A stretch of 56,159 nucleotides of DNA from Phyllobacterium phragmitis (GTDB lineage: Bacteria > Pseudomonadota > Alphaproteobacteria > Rhizobiales > Rhizobiaceae). The translations under genes were made by a program, and so were the position numbers. The DNA lies in the NCBI RefSeq assembly GCF_002980495.1, contig NZ_PVBR01000028.1:1-56159 (forward strand). The letters are read 5' to 3'. The notes beneath the pieces are model-generated. The model did no database searches. It worked only from the letters and a program-made list of their open reading frames with translations, and was not told the origin of the DNA. Positions 27,104 through 37,545 of this stretch are shown piece by piece (the first letter of the stretch is position 1; the number at the start of each line of letters is the position of its first letter).

Positions 27104-28071
27104 CCCCGATCCAACCCGTTATCGCCATTCACGGCGGCGCCGGCACTCTCACCCGGGCGGCCATCGAGCCGGCCCAGGAAACGGCCTATCATGCGGCGCT
27201 TGGCGATATTCTTGCCGAAGCGCAACAGGCGCTGAGCGATGGCGCTGCGGCGCTCGACGTGGTCGGGCTCGCGGTGCAGCGGCTGGAGGACAACCCGCTT
27301 TTCAATGCCGGTCTCGGTTCCGTGTTCACGCGCGCCGCCACTCACGAGCTTGACGCCGCGGTGATGGACGGAGCGACATTGCGTGCCGGTGCGGTCGCCG
27401 GCGTCAGCCATATCCGCAATCCGGTTCTCGCCGCGCGCGCTGTGCTCGACCAGGGTGAGCATATCCTCATGGCCGGCCACGGAGCGGAAGCGCTCGCCCG
27501 CGAACTGGGGCTTGAAATGGTGGAGCCCCTTTATTTTTCCACCGCGTTCCGGCGCGAACAGCTTCGCCGCGTTCAGGGCACGACAACAAGCGTTCTCGAT
27601 CATGACGGCGGCGCACCTCTCGACGAAGACAGGAAATTCGGCACGGTCGGCGCTGTCGCGCTCGACGCGCACGGCAATCTCGCCGCCGCGACCTCCACGG
27701 GCGGAATGACCAACAAGCGGCCAGGACGCATCAGTGACTCGGCGATGATCGGCACTGGAACCTACGCCGACAACCGCACTGCCGCGATATCCTGCACCGG
27801 CACGGGCGAGGCGTTCATCCGCATCGCGGCCAGCCACGACCTTTGCGCACGCATGGCCTATGCCGGCGCGACACTGGACGAGGCGGCGCATCACATCGTG
27901 ATGGAGCGACTGCCTGATGTTGGCGGCAGTGGCGGCCTGATCGCGGTGGATGCGAAGGGCAATGTCGCGCTGCCCTTCAACACCGAGGGGATGTATCGCG
28001 GATATGCCCGCGTCGGCGAGGCTCTCCATACCGCAATCTTCGCGCATCCTGGCGATGCGTCCTCGTCCTGA
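27100..28071 (+). CDS. iaaA: Isoaspartyl peptidase / L-asparaginase (Ntn hydrolase)
   Basis: A 323-residue type 2 asparaginase precursor that self-cleaves before a threonine. IAIHGGAGTL (residues 8-17) starts the alpha chain, and KFGTVGAVALD places the nucleophile at Thr182 (Thr179 in the E. coli protein). STGGMTNKRPGRISDSAMIG and CTGTGEAFIR are substrate-loop motifs. In E. coli iaaA also heads the gsiABCD glutathione/peptide importer operon, as here. It probably hydrolyses isoaspartyl or beta-linked dipeptides after uptake. Confidence 0.93.
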   Translation: MTPIQPVIAIHGGAGTLTRAAIEPAQETAYHAALGDILAEAQQALSDGAAALDVVGLAVQRLEDNPLFNAGLGSVFTRAATHELDAAVMDGATLRAGAVAGVSHIRNPVLAARAVLDQGEHILMAGHGAEALARELGLEMVEPLYFSTAFRREQLRRVQGTTTSVLDHDGGAPLDEDRKFGTVGAVALDAHGNLAAATSTGGMTNKRPGRISDSAMIGTGTYADNRTAAISCTGTGEAFIRIAASHDLCARMAYAGATLDEAAHHIVMERLPDVGGSGGLIAVDAKGNVALPFNTEGMYRGYARVGEALHTAIFAHPGDASSS

Positions 28072-28086
28072 TCGAGTGGGTCGTTC

Positions 28087-29988
28087 ATGTCTTCTTCCGC
28101 AACCTTAACCGCTCCCCTTTCGGCCCGCTCACCTGCCCTGGCGGCAGGGCAGGTTCTGCAAGTCAAAGCCCTCTCGGTGCGCTTTTCCACATCCGAGCGC
28201 ACGGTGACGGCGGTGCGCGATCTCTCCTTCCATGTTTCGCATGGCGAAACGCTGGCGATCGTCGGTGAATCCGGTTCCGGCAAATCCGTGACCTCGCTCG
28301 CCCTGATGCGTCTCGTGGAGCATGGCGGTGGCCGCATCGATGCAGGCAGCATGACTTTCCGCTGCCGTTCCGGTGAGGTGCTGGATCTCGCCCGGGCAAA
28401 CAATGCGACGATGCGCACCATTCGCGGCGCCGATATCGCCATGATTTTCCAGGAGCCGATGACGTCGCTCAATCCGGTTTTCCCCGCCGGAGACCAGATC
28501 GCCGAGGCGATCCGCGTGCATCAGGGCAAGAGCGCAAGCGAGGCGCGCACCGAAGCCTTGCGGATGCTGGACCTGGTGCGTATCCCCGAGGCGCGCAATG
28601 TGCTCGACCGTTATCCGCATCAACTCTCAGGCGGAATGCGCCAGCGCGTGATGATCGCGATGGCGCTCTCCTGCAAGCCTTCGCTGCTGATTGCCGACGA
28701 ACCGACGACCGCGCTCGACGTCACCATCCAGGCGCAGATCCTGCAATTGATCCGCATGCTGCAGGACGAGATGAAAATGGGCGTGGTGTTCATCACCCAT
28801 GACATGGGCGTCGTCGCCGAGGTCGCCGATCGTGTGCTGGTGATGCGCCATGGCGACAAGGTGGAGGAGGGAAACTCCGAAACCGTGTTCTCCGCGCCGC
28901 GCCATCCCTATACCCGTGCGCTTCTGTCGGCCGTGCCCCGGCTCGGCGCGATGACAGGGGTGGAACTGCCGCGCAAGTTCGACCTGCTGCACACCGATGC
29001 CGGCATCCCTACCGAGGAAGCGCGCCCGCAAGACACAGTAAAGGCGGACACGGCCCCGATCCTGCGTGTGAAAGATCTGGTGACACGCTTCGACATGCGC
29101 GGCGGCATGTTCAATCGTGTCAGCCGGCGGGTCCATGCCGTCGAAAAGGTCAGCTTCGATCTTCATCCCGGAGAAACGCTGTCGCTCGTGGGCGAATCCG
29201 GCTGCGGCAAATCCACCACCGGCCGTTCGCTCCTGCGTCTCGTCAACAGCCAGAGCGGCGCGATCGAATTCGACGGCCGCAACGTTCTCGACCTGCCGAG
29301 GAGCGAATTGCGCAATCTGCGGCGCAATATCCAGTTCATCTTCCAGGACCCGTTCGCCTCGCTCGACCCGCGCGTCACCGTCGGCTTTTCCATCATGGAG
29401 CCGCTTCTGGTGCATGGCATTGCCAGCGGTTCCAAGGCGCGTGAAAGGGTTGAGTGGCTATTGGAGAAAGTCGGCCTGTCGCCGGCCCATGCGCAGCGCT
29501 ATCCGCACGAGTTTTCCGGCGGCCAGCGTCAGCGCATCGCCATCGCCCGCGCGCTGGCGCTCAATCCGAAAGTGGTGATTGCCGACGAGGCGGTCTCGGC
29601 CCTGGACGTCTCGATCCAGGCGCAGATCGTCAATCTGATGCTCGATTTGCAACGCGAGCTCGGTGTCGCCTATCTCTTCATTTCGCATGACATGGCCGTG
29701 GTCGAACGCATCAGCCACCGTGTGGCGGTGATGTATCTTGGCCAGATCGTCGAGATCGGCCCGCGCCGCGCGATCTTCGAAAATCCGCAGCATCCCTATA
29801 CCCGCAAGCTCATGGCAGCCGTTCCGGTTGCCGATCCGGCCCGGCGTCATCTCCGCCGTGAGCCTGATACCGACGAGTTGCCGAGCCCCATGCGTGCGCT
29901 CGGCGACGAGCCTGTGGTCGAGCCTCTCGTCGAGGTCGGCCCCGGCCATTTCGTCGCCCGTCACCCCATCGGCGTCTTCGGCCGCTGA
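28087..29988 (+). CDS. gsiA: Fused double ATPase of a peptide ABC importer (GsiA-like)
   Basis: A 633-residue protein with two complete ABC domains. Domain 1: Walker A GESGSGKS (about 60-67), signature LSGGMRQRV, Walker [13 protein letters not shown]. Domain 2: GESGCGKST (about 371-379), [21 protein letters not shown]. Each is followed by the HPYTR(A/K)L oligopeptide-binding tail. Fusion of DppD- and DppF-like halves is the GsiA arrangement. It energises the GsiC/GsiD permeases downstream. Confidence 0.92.
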   Translation: MSSSATLTAPLSARSPALAAGQVLQVKALSVRFSTSERTVTAVRDLSFHVSHGETLAIVGESGSGKSVTSLALMRLVEHGGGRIDAGSMTFRCRSGEVLDLARANNATMRTIRGADIAMIFQEPMTSLNPVFPAGDQIAEAIRVHQGKSASEARTEALRMLDLVRIPEARNVLDRYPHQLSGGMRQRVMIAMALSCKPSLLIADEPTTALDVTIQAQILQLIRMLQDEMKMGVVFITHDMGVVAEVADRVLVMRHGDKVEEGNSETVFSAPRHPYTRALLSAVPRLGAMTGVELPRKFDLLHTDAGIPTEEARPQDTVKADTAPILRVKDLVTRFDMRGGMFNRVSRRVHAVEKVSFDLHPGETLSLVGESGCGKSTTGRSLLRLVNSQSGAIEFDGRNVLDLPRSELRNLRRNIQFIFQDPFASLDPRVTVGFSIMEPLLVHGIASGSKARERVEWLLEKVGLSPAHAQRYPHEFSGGQRQRIAIARALALNPKVVIADEAVSALDVSIQAQIVNLMLDLQRELGVAYLFISHDMAVVERISHRVAVMYLGQIVEIGPRRAIFENPQHPYTRKLMAAVPVADPARRHLRREPDTDELPSPMRALGDEPVVEPLVEVGPGHFVARHPIGVFGR

Positions 29989-30026
29989 TGCAACTTTCAA
30001 CCACCAACAACAGAGGGAACAATGCA

Positions 30027-31580
30027 ATGAAAACTCTGCTCTACCGAGGTCGAAGATTGGCTTTAGGCCTTCTCGCCCTGATGGCGCTCGGCGCTGGGCC
30101 GGCAATCGCCGCAAAAGACGTGGTGCTGGCCATCAGCAACCAGGCCGAGACGCTCGACCCCTACAACACGAACACCACGCTGACGACCGCCGTCACGAAG
30201 TCGTTCTACCAGGGCCTGTTCGAGTTCGATAAGGATCTCAAGGTGCGGCCAGTGCTGGCCGAGAGCTACACCGTCTCCGACGATGGTCTCGTCTACACCT
30301 TCAAGCTGCGCGAAGGCGTCAAGTTTCACGACGGCACCGACTTCAATTCGCAAGCCGTCAAGGTGACGCTCGAGCGGGTGATGAACCCGGAGAACAAGCT
30401 CCTCCGCTATAATCAGTTCAACCGCATCGCCAAGGTGGAAGCGGTCTCGCCTTATGAGGTGCGGATCACGCTGAAGGAGCCGTTCAGCCCCTTCATCAAT
30501 TCACTGGCCCATGCCTCGGCCGCCATGATCTCGCCCGCAGCGCTTGCCAAATATGGCAACAAGGACATCGCCTTCCATCCCGTCGGTACCGGCCCTTTCG
30601 TCCTCGAGGAGTGGAAGCAGACCGACCACGTCAAGGCGAAGAAGTTCGACGGCTACTGGCGCAAGGGCTATCCGAAGGTCGATACCATCACCTGGAAGCC
30701 GGTGCCTGAGAACAACACCCGCGCCGCCATGCTGCAGACGGGCGAGGCGGACTTCGCCTTCACGCTGCCCTACGAGCAGGCGGCAGCGCTCAAGGCGAAC
30801 GATAAGCTCAATGTGACGACCGCCCCGTCGATCATCGAGCGTTATGTCAGCTTCAACGTGCTGCACAAGCCGTTCGACGACATCCGCGTGCGCCAGGCGA
30901 TCAACTACGCCATCAACAAGGAGGCGCTCGCCAAGGTCGCCTTCAACGGCTTTGCGGCGCCGGCCGAGGGCATCGTGCCCGAGGGTGTGCTCTACGCTCA
31001 TAAGATGAAGCCCTGGCCCTATGACCCGGCGAAAGCGCGCGAACTCTTGAAGGAGGCGGGTTATCCCGACGGCTTCGAAACCGTTCTCTGGAGTGCCTAT
31101 ACCACGACCACGGCACAGAAGACGATCCAGTTCCTGCAGCAGCAGTTGGCACAGGTCGGCATCAAGGTGCAGCTCCAGGTTCTCGAGGCCGGCCAGCGCA
31201 CCGAACTGGTGAGCGCCTGGCCGGATCCGAAGACCGCCAAAGTGCGCATGTACTATAGTGGCTGGTCGGCATCGACGGGCGAGGCCGACTGGGCGTTGCG
31301 TCCGCTGCTCTCGACCGAAGCCTGGCCTCCCGGACTGAACAACACCGCCTATTACAGCAATAAGACGGTAGACGATCTCCTCGCCAAAGCCCTGCGTTCG
31401 GTCAAGGACGATGAGAAGGTTGACCTCTACCGGCAGGCGCAGGAACAGATCATGAAGGATCTGCCCTGGGCGCCGCTGGTGACGGAGAAAAACCTCTACG
31501 CCTCCTCCAAGCGCCTGTCCGGCGTCTATGTCCAGCCGGACGGCAGTATCGAATCCAGCGAGATCGCCGTTTCGGAGTAA
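30027..31580 (+). CDS. gsiB: Peptide/glutathione ABC substrate-binding protein (GsiB-like)
   Basis: A 517-residue family-5 solute-binding protein with a signal peptide ending at AIAA-KD (about residue 29). [38 protein letters not shown] and [20 protein letters not shown] are classic. ATG 30027 follows GAGGGAA; the in-frame ATG at 29988 overlaps the gsiA stop and would spoil the signal peptide. It captures short peptides in the periplasm. Confidence 0.9.
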   Translation: MKTLLYRGRRLALGLLALMALGAGPAIAAKDVVLAISNQAETLDPYNTNTTLTTAVTKSFYQGLFEFDKDLKVRPVLAESYTVSDDGLVYTFKLREGVKFHDGTDFNSQAVKVTLERVMNPENKLLRYNQFNRIAKVEAVSPYEVRITLKEPFSPFINSLAHASAAMISPAALAKYGNKDIAFHPVGTGPFVLEEWKQTDHVKAKKFDGYWRKGYPKVDTITWKPVPENNTRAAMLQTGEADFAFTLPYEQAAALKANDKLNVTTAPSIIERYVSFNVLHKPFDDIRVRQAINYAINKEALAKVAFNGFAAPAEGIVPEGVLYAHKMKPWPYDPAKARELLKEAGYPDGFETVLWSAYTTTTAQKTIQFLQQQLAQVGIKVQLQVLEAGQRTELVSAWPDPKTAKVRMYYSGWSASTGEADWALRPLLSTEAWPPGLNNTAYYSNKTVDDLLAKALRSVKDDEKVDLYRQAQEQIMKDLPWAPLVTEKNLYASSKRLSGVYVQPDGSIESSEIAVSE

Positions 31581-31595
31581 ACGACATCCGACTGG

Positions 31596-31628
31596 CCGGC
31601 GCGCATCGTCCCCCGCGATGCGCGCCGG
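31596..31628. promoter_or_regulatory. Stable hairpin between gsiB and gsiC
   Basis: CCGGCGCGCATCG (31596-31608) and CGATGCGCGCCGG (31616-31628) form a perfect 13-bp stem with a 7-base loop and no T-run. A stem directly after the binding-protein gene often protects its mRNA and raises its level relative to the permeases, as known for malE-malF. Confidence 0.6.
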
Positions 31629-31667
31629 GGCCCATATCCATTCATCCAGCAGATCGGTCCTTGATCC

Positions 31668-32588
31668 ATGCTCTATTATTTTCTGAAACGGCTGACGGGC
31701 TTGCTTCCCACGCTGTTGATCGTTTCGGTGCTCGTCTTCCTTTTCGTGCACATGCTGCCGGGCGATCCGGCGCGGCTTGCAGCCGGGCAGGATGCCGACG
31801 AGCAGACCGTGGCGCTGGTGCGCAGCGAGTTGGGACTGGACCGGCCATTGCCCGAACAGTTCATCACCTATTTCAGCCATCTCATCCAGGGCGATTTCGG
31901 CCAGTCTATCCGCACGCGCCGTCCGGTTTCCACCGAGATCGCCGAGCGTTTCATGCCGACGCTGCTGCTCACCCTGACCAGCATGATCTGGGCCGTTACC
32001 TTCGGCATGGGTATCGGCATTATCTCAGCCGTCTACCGCAATCAATGGCCGGACCGGCTCGGCATGACGCTGGCGGTATCGGGCATTTCCTTTCCGGCCT
32101 TCGCGCTGGGAATGCTGCTGATGCAGATTTTTTCAGTGCAGCTCGGCTGGCTGCCCACGGTCGGCGCCGATAGCTGGAAAAATTACATCCTGCCGTCGCT
32201 GACGCTCGGCGCAGCGGTAGCTGCCGTCATGGCGCGCTTCACGCGGGCCTCCTTCGTCGACGTGATCCAGGAAGATTTCGTGCGCACCGCACGGGCCAAA
32301 GGCCTGAACGAACGCGTGGTCATCGCCAAGCATTGCCTGCGCAATGCGCTGATCCCGGTCGTCACCATGATGGGCCTGCAGTTCGGCTTCCTGCTCGGCG
32401 GCTCGATCGTCGTGGAAGCGGTGTTCAACTGGCCGGGGCTCGGCCGCCTGCTGGTCGATTCCGTCAACCAGCGCGACTATCCCGTGATTCAGGCGCTGGT
32501 TCTCCTGTTTTCGCTGGAATTCATTGTAATCAACCTCATCGTGGATGTGCTTTATGGCTTCATCAATCCCACCATCCGCTACAAGTGA
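31668..32588 (+). CDS. gsiC: Peptide ABC permease, GsiC/DppB type
   Basis: A 306-residue permease with six membrane spans. N-terminal [20 protein letters not shown] and the loop [19 protein letters not shown] are typical of DppB-like subunits, as is the motif [20 protein letters not shown] (about 204-223), which contacts the ATPase. Last segment [13 protein letters not shown] is diagnostic. Confidence 0.92.
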   Translation: MLYYFLKRLTGLLPTLLIVSVLVFLFVHMLPGDPARLAAGQDADEQTVALVRSELGLDRPLPEQFITYFSHLIQGDFGQSIRTRRPVSTEIAERFMPTLLLTLTSMIWAVTFGMGIGIISAVYRNQWPDRLGMTLAVSGISFPAFALGMLLMQIFSVQLGWLPTVGADSWKNYILPSLTLGAAVAAVMARFTRASFVDVIQEDFVRTARAKGLNERVVIAKHCLRNALIPVVTMMGLQFGFLLGGSIVVEAVFNWPGLGRLLVDSVNQRDYPVIQALVLLFSLEFIVINLIVDVLYGFINPTIRYK

Positions 32589-32595
32589 GCCGACG

Positions 32596-33495
32596 ATGAT
32601 GCAAACCATTCCGCTCGATCCTGGCGCTGTCGCCGCAACCGAAGCCGTGCGCACGCCCTGGAGTGAATTCTGGCGCAAGTTCCGCAAGCAGCCGGTTGCG
32701 CTTGCCGCCCTTGGCTTCGTGGCGCTCCTGGTCGTCGTCGCAGTGCTCGCGCCGGTGATAGTGCCCTATGACGCGGAGAATTATTTCGATTACGACCAGA
32801 TCAATGCCGGCCCCTCGTGGTCGCATTGGCTTGGTGTCGATCCGCTCGGACGCGATATCTTCAGCCGCATCCTGGTCGGAGCGCGCATTTCGCTGGCGAC
32901 CGGCCTGTTGTCGGTGGCGCTCGGCGGGTTGGTGGGCACCATGCTCGGATTGCTCGCCGGCTATTACGAAGGCTGGTGGGATCGCATCGTGATGCGGATT
33001 TCCGACGTGCTGTTCGCGTTCCCCGGCATCCTGCTGGCGATCGGTGTCGTCGCCATTCTCGGCAGTTCCATGGTCAATGTGGTGGTCGCGGTGTCGGTGT
33101 TCTCGGTGCCGGCCTTCGCCCGCCTCGTGCGCGGCAATACGCTGGTGCTCAAGCACATGACCTATATCGAAGCGGTCAAGAGCATCGGCGCATCGGACTG
33201 GACCATTCTCGTGCGCCATATCCTGCCCGGGACGATCTCCTCCATCGTCGTCTATTTCACGATGCGGCTCGGCACCTCCATCATCACCGCCGCCAGCCTG
33301 TCGTTTCTGGGCATGGGCGCGCAACCGCCGACGCCGGAATGGGGCGCCATGCTCAATGATGCGCGCGCCGACATGGTCAACGCACCGCATGTGGCGCTGT
33401 TTCCCAGCCTCGCCATTTTCTTCACGGTGCTGGCTTTCAACCTGCTCGGAGATGGCTTGCGCGATGCGCTCGACCCCAAGATCGACCGTGCATAG
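32596..33495 (+). CDS. gsiD: Peptide ABC permease, GsiD/DppC type
   Basis: A 299-residue permease with an N-terminal cytoplasmic tail, six spans, and the DppC motifs [16 protein letters not shown] (about 77-92), [20 protein letters not shown] and [20 protein letters not shown] 32596 lies 7 bp after the gsiC stop. It completes the importer with gsiA, gsiB and gsiC. Confidence 0.92.
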   Translation: MMQTIPLDPGAVAATEAVRTPWSEFWRKFRKQPVALAALGFVALLVVVAVLAPVIVPYDAENYFDYDQINAGPSWSHWLGVDPLGRDIFSRILVGARISLATGLLSVALGGLVGTMLGLLAGYYEGWWDRIVMRISDVLFAFPGILLAIGVVAILGSSMVNVVVAVSVFSVPAFARLVRGNTLVLKHMTYIEAVKSIGASDWTILVRHILPGTISSIVVYFTMRLGTSIITAASLSFLGMGAQPPTPEWGAMLNDARADMVNAPHVALFPSLAIFFTVLAFNLLGDGLRDALDPKIDRA

Positions 33496-33501
33496 GAGGC
33501 A

Positions 33502-34584
33502 ATGTTGAAACGCCCCTCCGTTACGCCACCGCATATCGGCCGGCTTACCACCGGCCCGCGCAATGCGATCACCGATGTGGCCGGCGTCGCTGTCGGCCAC
33601 GCGACGCTGGCCGACGGTCCGATCCAGACCGGCGTGACCGTGGTGCATCCTCATTCAGGCGATATCTATCGCGACCGCGTCCCAGCGGCTGCCACGGTGC
33701 TGAACGGTTTCGGCAAGAGCATCGGCCTCATGCAGGTGGCGGAGCTCGGCGCGCTGGAAACGCCGATCGCGCTCACCAATACGTTTTCAGTGGCGGCAGT
33801 TGCGCAGGCGCAGATCCGTCAATGCGTGGCGGCCAATCCGCAATGCGGGCGGCGATTGCCGACGGTCAATCCGCTCGTCTTCGAATGCAATGACGGCTAT
33901 CTCAACGATATCCAGGCGATGGCAATTACCGAGGAGCACTATCTCACCGCCTGCGCCGCCGCCGGCCCCGTCTTCGCGGAAGGCGCAGTAGGCGCTGGAC
34001 GCGGCATGTCGAGCTTCGGCCTCAAGGGCGGCATCGGCAGCGCGTCGCGTCGCGCGCCCATCGCCGATGGGTCCGAGTACACCGTTGGCGCCCTGGTGCT
34101 TTCGAACTTCGGCAGACCATCACAACTGACCATCGCCGGTCGGGCGATTGGACCTTTGCTGGAAGAAAAGCTCGCCTCAACAGCACAGGCGCCGGACGAA
34201 CCGGAAAAAGGCTCCATCATCCTCATCATCGCCACCGATGCGCCGCTCGATGCGCGTCAGTTGCGCCGCTTGTCCTTGCGTGCCGGTGCAGGGCTTGCGC
34301 GCACAGGCTCGGTCTTCGGCCATGGCAGCGGCGATATCGCGCTCGCCTTCTCCACCGCCTATAGGCTGCCGCAGGATCCGGCGCATCCCATGCCCAGCGT
34401 CGCGGTGCTGCATGATGCGCTGCTCGACCCGCTGTTTCAGGCAGTGGCCGACAGTGCCGAACAGGCGATCATCCATTCGCTGTGGCACGCCGAAACGGTC
34501 GTCGGTCGCAACGGCCATCGCCGGCAGGCGCTTCTCGATGTGATGGCCGGCCAGCTTTCGACCTCCCCGGAGCAACGCACATGA
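33502..34584 (+). CDS. P1-family (S58) aminopeptidase, DmpA/BapA type
   Basis: A 360-residue N-terminal-nucleophile peptidase that cleaves itself into alpha and beta chains. The cleavage site is KG-SIILIIATDAPL with nucleophile Ser238, followed by QLRRLSLRAGAGLARTGS and HGSGDIALAFSTA. NAITDVAGVAVGHAT (residues 21-35) is the conserved start. Characterised relatives release N-terminal D-alanine, beta-amino acids or L-residues from short peptides. It is 6 bp behind gsiD and overlaps dppA (ATGA). Confidence 0.92.
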   Translation: MLKRPSVTPPHIGRLTTGPRNAITDVAGVAVGHATLADGPIQTGVTVVHPHSGDIYRDRVPAAATVLNGFGKSIGLMQVAELGALETPIALTNTFSVAAVAQAQIRQCVAANPQCGRRLPTVNPLVFECNDGYLNDIQAMAITEEHYLTACAAAGPVFAEGAVGAGRGMSSFGLKGGIGSASRRAPIADGSEYTVGALVLSNFGRPSQLTIAGRAIGPLLEEKLASTAQAPDEPEKGSIILIIATDAPLDARQLRRLSLRAGAGLARTGSVFGHGSGDIALAFSTAYRLPQDPAHPMPSVAVLHDALLDPLFQAVADSAEQAIIHSLWHAETVVGRNGHRRQALLDVMAGQLSTSPEQRT

Positions 34585-35399
34585 AAATTCTCATCTCCGT
34601 CGATATTGAAGGCGTCGCGGGCGTCTATCACCCCGAGCAGACCCGTCCCGGTCACGCCGAATACGAGCGCGCGCGCCTTTTGATGACGCAGGAGGCCAAC
34701 GCCGCCATCGCCGGTGCCTTCGACGCGGGCGCGTCGGAAGTTCTGGTCAATGACTCCCACGCCAACTTTCGCAACATGCCCGCCGATCTCCTCGATCCAC
34801 GCGCGCTGGTGGTGCAGGGCAAGCCGCGCTATCTCAGCATGATGGCCGGCGTCGAACAGGGCGTAAGCGCCGTCTGCCTGATCGGATATCATTCCCGCGC
34901 ACATGGTCGCGGCATTCTCGCCCATACCATCAACAGCTTCGCCTTTGCCCGCATCGCATTCAACGGGATGGAACTCGGCGAAGCCGGCATTTACGGGGCT
35001 CTGGCCGGTGAATGTGGCGTTCCCGTCATCCTGGGCAGCGGTGACGACGTGTTCATTGCCGAAAACCGTGATCTCTTCCCGCGTACCGTCTTCGTGGAAA
35101 CGAAGCGCGCCTATGGCTGCAACAGCGGAACGAGCCTGTCTCCGGTGCGCGCGTGCAACGCAATCCGGAACGGAATGAAAGAGGCGCTCAACCGACCGGA
35201 ATCAGCCCAGCCTTTCAATCTGCCGGGTCCCATCGAGGTGCGGATCCGGGCTCAGACACCGGCATTGGCGGATCTGTTTTGCCAATGGCCCGATCTCGAC
35301 CGGCTTTCCGGCGATGAGATCGGCTTCCACGCCCCGACGGTCGAGGCGACGGTACGCATCATCAACTGCCTCTCCGCAATGTCCGCCATTCTGCGATGA
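34581..35399 (+). CDS. dppA: D-aminopeptidase DppA (M55 family)
   Basis: A 272-residue zinc peptidase. Ligands Asp8 and Glu10 (SVDIEG), His60 (VNDSHANFRNM), His104 (GYHSRAHG) and Glu134 (GMELGEAG), with nucleophile His115, fall at essentially the same numbers as in Bacillus subtilis DppA, which cleaves D-Ala-D-Ala-type peptides. ATG 34581 overlaps the previous stop. This gene and the next one point to D-peptides as the main substrate. Confidence 0.93.
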   Translation: MKILISVDIEGVAGVYHPEQTRPGHAEYERARLLMTQEANAAIAGAFDAGASEVLVNDSHANFRNMPADLLDPRALVVQGKPRYLSMMAGVEQGVSAVCLIGYHSRAHGRGILAHTINSFAFARIAFNGMELGEAGIYGALAGECGVPVILGSGDDVFIAENRDLFPRTVFVETKRAYGCNSGTSLSPVRACNAIRNGMKEALNRPESAQPFNLPGPIEVRIRAQTPALADLFCQWPDLDRLSGDEIGFHAPTVEATVRIINCLSAMSAILR

Positions 35400-35455
35400 A
35401 CCTGCAACACCGCGCCTAGCCCAATTCATCAGCCACCGAAACAGAAAGGCTTTCC

Positions 35456-36322
35456 ATGGCAGACGCATCTCCCTCCCGCATCGTCTACGTCAATGGTGCA
35501 TTCCTTCCCATCGAGACCGCGTCCATTCCCGTGATGGATCGAGGGTTCCTGTTTGGTGACGGTATCTATGAGGTAACGGCGCTGATCGAAGGGCACCTCG
35601 CCGATAATGAGGCGCATCTGCGGCGGCTCGACCGCTCCCTGCGCGAGATCGAAATTCCCAACCCGCATTCACAGGAGAAATGGACCGCCATCCAGCAGGA
35701 ACTGGTGATGCGCAATGGCCTGACCGAGGGGCTCATCTATATCGAGGTGACACGCGGCGTCTCCGAGCGTGATTTCCTCAGCCCCGCCGATCTGAAACCG
35801 ACGGTCGTGATGTTTACGCAGGCCAAGTCGGTGCGGGCCAATGCTGCCCTGTCGAAAGGTGCGGATGTGATCACCGTGCCCGACCTGCGCTGGGCAAGGC
35901 GCGATATCAAATCGACCTCGCTGCTGGCGCAGGTATTGGCCAAGCGGGCAGCAGCCGAAGCCGGCGCCAGCGAGGCCTGGATGGTCGAGGACGGCGCCGT
36001 CACCGAGGGCGCGTCATCGACAGCCTTCATCGTTACGCAATCAGGTGAAATCGTCTCCCGACCGCTCTCCCATGCAGTTCTGCCCGGCGTGACACGACGC
36101 GCCATCCTGCGCCTCGTCGACGAACGAAACCTGACATTCGTCGAGCGCACGTTCACGGTCGAAGAAGCGCTGCGGGCGCGCGAGGCCTTCTTCACCAGCG
36201 CCTCCACCATCGTCATGCCAGTTGTCTCCATCGACGGCCAGCCTGTCGGCGATGGCAAGCCCGGGCCACTGGCCCTGCAGTTGCGCGAGCTCTATATCGA
36301 AACTGTGCTCGGAACCCGTTGA
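35456..36322 (+). CDS. D-amino acid aminotransferase (class IV PLP enzyme)
   Basis: A 288-residue enzyme. VMDRGFLFGDGIYEVTALIEG (26-46) and the PLP Lys152 in RWARRDIKSTSLLAQVLAKR are typical of D-alanine aminotransferases, as is DGAVTEGASSTAFIV, which holds the glutamate facing the pyridine nitrogen. It would convert the D-alanine freed by DppA and the P1 peptidase to pyruvate. Last gene of the operon. A branched-chain or aminodeoxychorismate role is less likely here. Confidence 0.88.
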   Translation: MADASPSRIVYVNGAFLPIETASIPVMDRGFLFGDGIYEVTALIEGHLADNEAHLRRLDRSLREIEIPNPHSQEKWTAIQQELVMRNGLTEGLIYIEVTRGVSERDFLSPADLKPTVVMFTQAKSVRANAALSKGADVITVPDLRWARRDIKSTSLLAQVLAKRAAAEAGASEAWMVEDGAVTEGASSTAFIVTQSGEIVSRPLSHAVLPGVTRRAILRLVDERNLTFVERTFTVEEALRAREAFFTSASTIVMPVVSIDGQPVGDGKPGPLALQLRELYIETVLGTR

Positions 36323-36380
36323 TCTTTTTTCCCCGCATCGCCCTCTCCGTTCCCCAGCTTTCATCGGCGCGCAACGTCAT

Positions 36381-36405
36381 AAATGCGCGATTCAATCGCG
36401 CATTT
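36381..36405. terminator. Hairpin between the peptide operon and the LysR gene
   Basis: AAATGCGCGATT (36381-36392) pairs with AATCGCGCATTT (36394-36405). The two genes flanking it converge, so it may end transcription from both sides, but there is no long T-run. A separate T-tract lies at 36325-36331. Confidence 0.45.
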
Positions 36406-36474
36406 GCAAGGCGGACGTTGTGGACAAGTTGGCGGTATGGCCTTGCCATCGGTCCACGAGAACGGTCATGCCGC

Positions 36475-37389
36475 CTATCGTATAGCATTTAATACATACG
36501 TCGAGCCGGAGGCCGGATGAGCCGCTTCAATCGCTCTCAGCAGCCACTGCCGAAACGTCCTCATAGCCGGTGTTTCGATGCGAGACTTCAAGCGCGTCAG
36601 CCAATAACTCCCCGTCAGGGCCATTATTTCGAACGGCTGCACGATTCGCCGCTCTTCCATCTGGCGAACGAACATGGCGATGGGGACGAGAGCGATCCCG
36701 ACCCCCTGGGCTGCGGCATCCACAAGCGTCAAGGAAGAATCGAACATCCAGCCTCGCAGGCTTGGCGGCTGGATGCCCGCGGCCCTAAACCAGATCGCCC
36801 ATTCATCCATTCGATAAGACCGCAACAGTTCCTCGTCTGCCAAATCCGCGGGCTCATGGAGACGCTCGGCAAGCGCAGGCGCACAAACAGGGGAAAGCGG
36901 GGCATCCATGAGAGGGATCGCATCCGTCCCATGCCACGCACCGTCGCCGAAACGGATAAAGAAATCCAGACCGTCGAGGAGAATGTCGGAGCGGTTGTTG
37001 TTCGTCTTGAGACGAAGATCCACATGGGGATGCTCGTCCTTGAACGTCTTCAGCCGTGGCAACAGCCAGCCGATGGCGAAGGTCCCGACCACGCCAACGG
37101 TCAGGACTTCACGAAAATTTCCTTCCTCGAATTGACTGAGCGTCGCGCTCATCCGGCGAAACGCATCGGTGAGAACCGGCAGCAATGCATGTCCCTCGTC
37201 GGTCAGGGCGAGCCCCCGCGGAAGACGCTTGAACAGGGTCACGCCCAACGTCTCCTCCAGCGCCTTCACCTGATGGCTCACGGCTGTTTGTGTGACCCTG
37301 AGTTCCAGTCCAGCACGCGTGAAGCTGCCATGTCGTGCAGAGGCCTCGAAAGCACGCAGAGCGTTGAGGGGTAATTGCGGTACGTCCAT
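36475..37389 (-). CDS. LysR-family regulator, AmpR-like
   Basis: A 304-residue regulator with the AmpR/GcvA-type N-terminus: PLNALRAFEASARHGSFTRA then VTQTAVSHQVKALEETLGVTLF and RGLALTDEGHALLPVL. The effector domain includes NNNRSDILLDGLDFFIRFGD and AAQGVGIALVPIAMFVRQ. It is divergent from a class A beta-lactamase, the arrangement of inducible AmpR-beta-lactamase pairs that sense muropeptides. ATG 37389 fits the family; ATG 37416 would add nine residues. The 156-bp divergent gap should hold the LysR site, which I could not assign exactly. Confidence 0.87.
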   Translation of the reverse strand: MDVPQLPLNALRAFEASARHGSFTRAGLELRVTQTAVSHQVKALEETLGVTLFKRLPRGLALTDEGHALLPVLTDAFRRMSATLSQFEEGNFREVLTVGVVGTFAIGWLLPRLKTFKDEHPHVDLRLKTNNNRSDILLDGLDFFIRFGDGAWHGTDAIPLMDAPLSPVCAPALAERLHEPADLADEELLRSYRMDEWAIWFRAAGIQPPSLRGWMFDSSLTLVDAAAQGVGIALVPIAMFVRQMEERRIVQPFEIMALTGSYWLTRLKSRIETPAMRTFRQWLLRAIEAAHPASGSTYVLNAIR

Positions 37390-37545
37390 TGCCTGATGAG
37401 CCCAAGTTTTTCTCATATCAGAGCGAAGAAATCATCGTTTGTCCAGGGCAATAGCCTTGCGCATAGTCCGCCACGGCTGACTGCCGAAGGATTGTTGAAG
37501 CGTCGGCGGTTTCCACGGAACACCTACCAAGGATGGAAAACAGGA

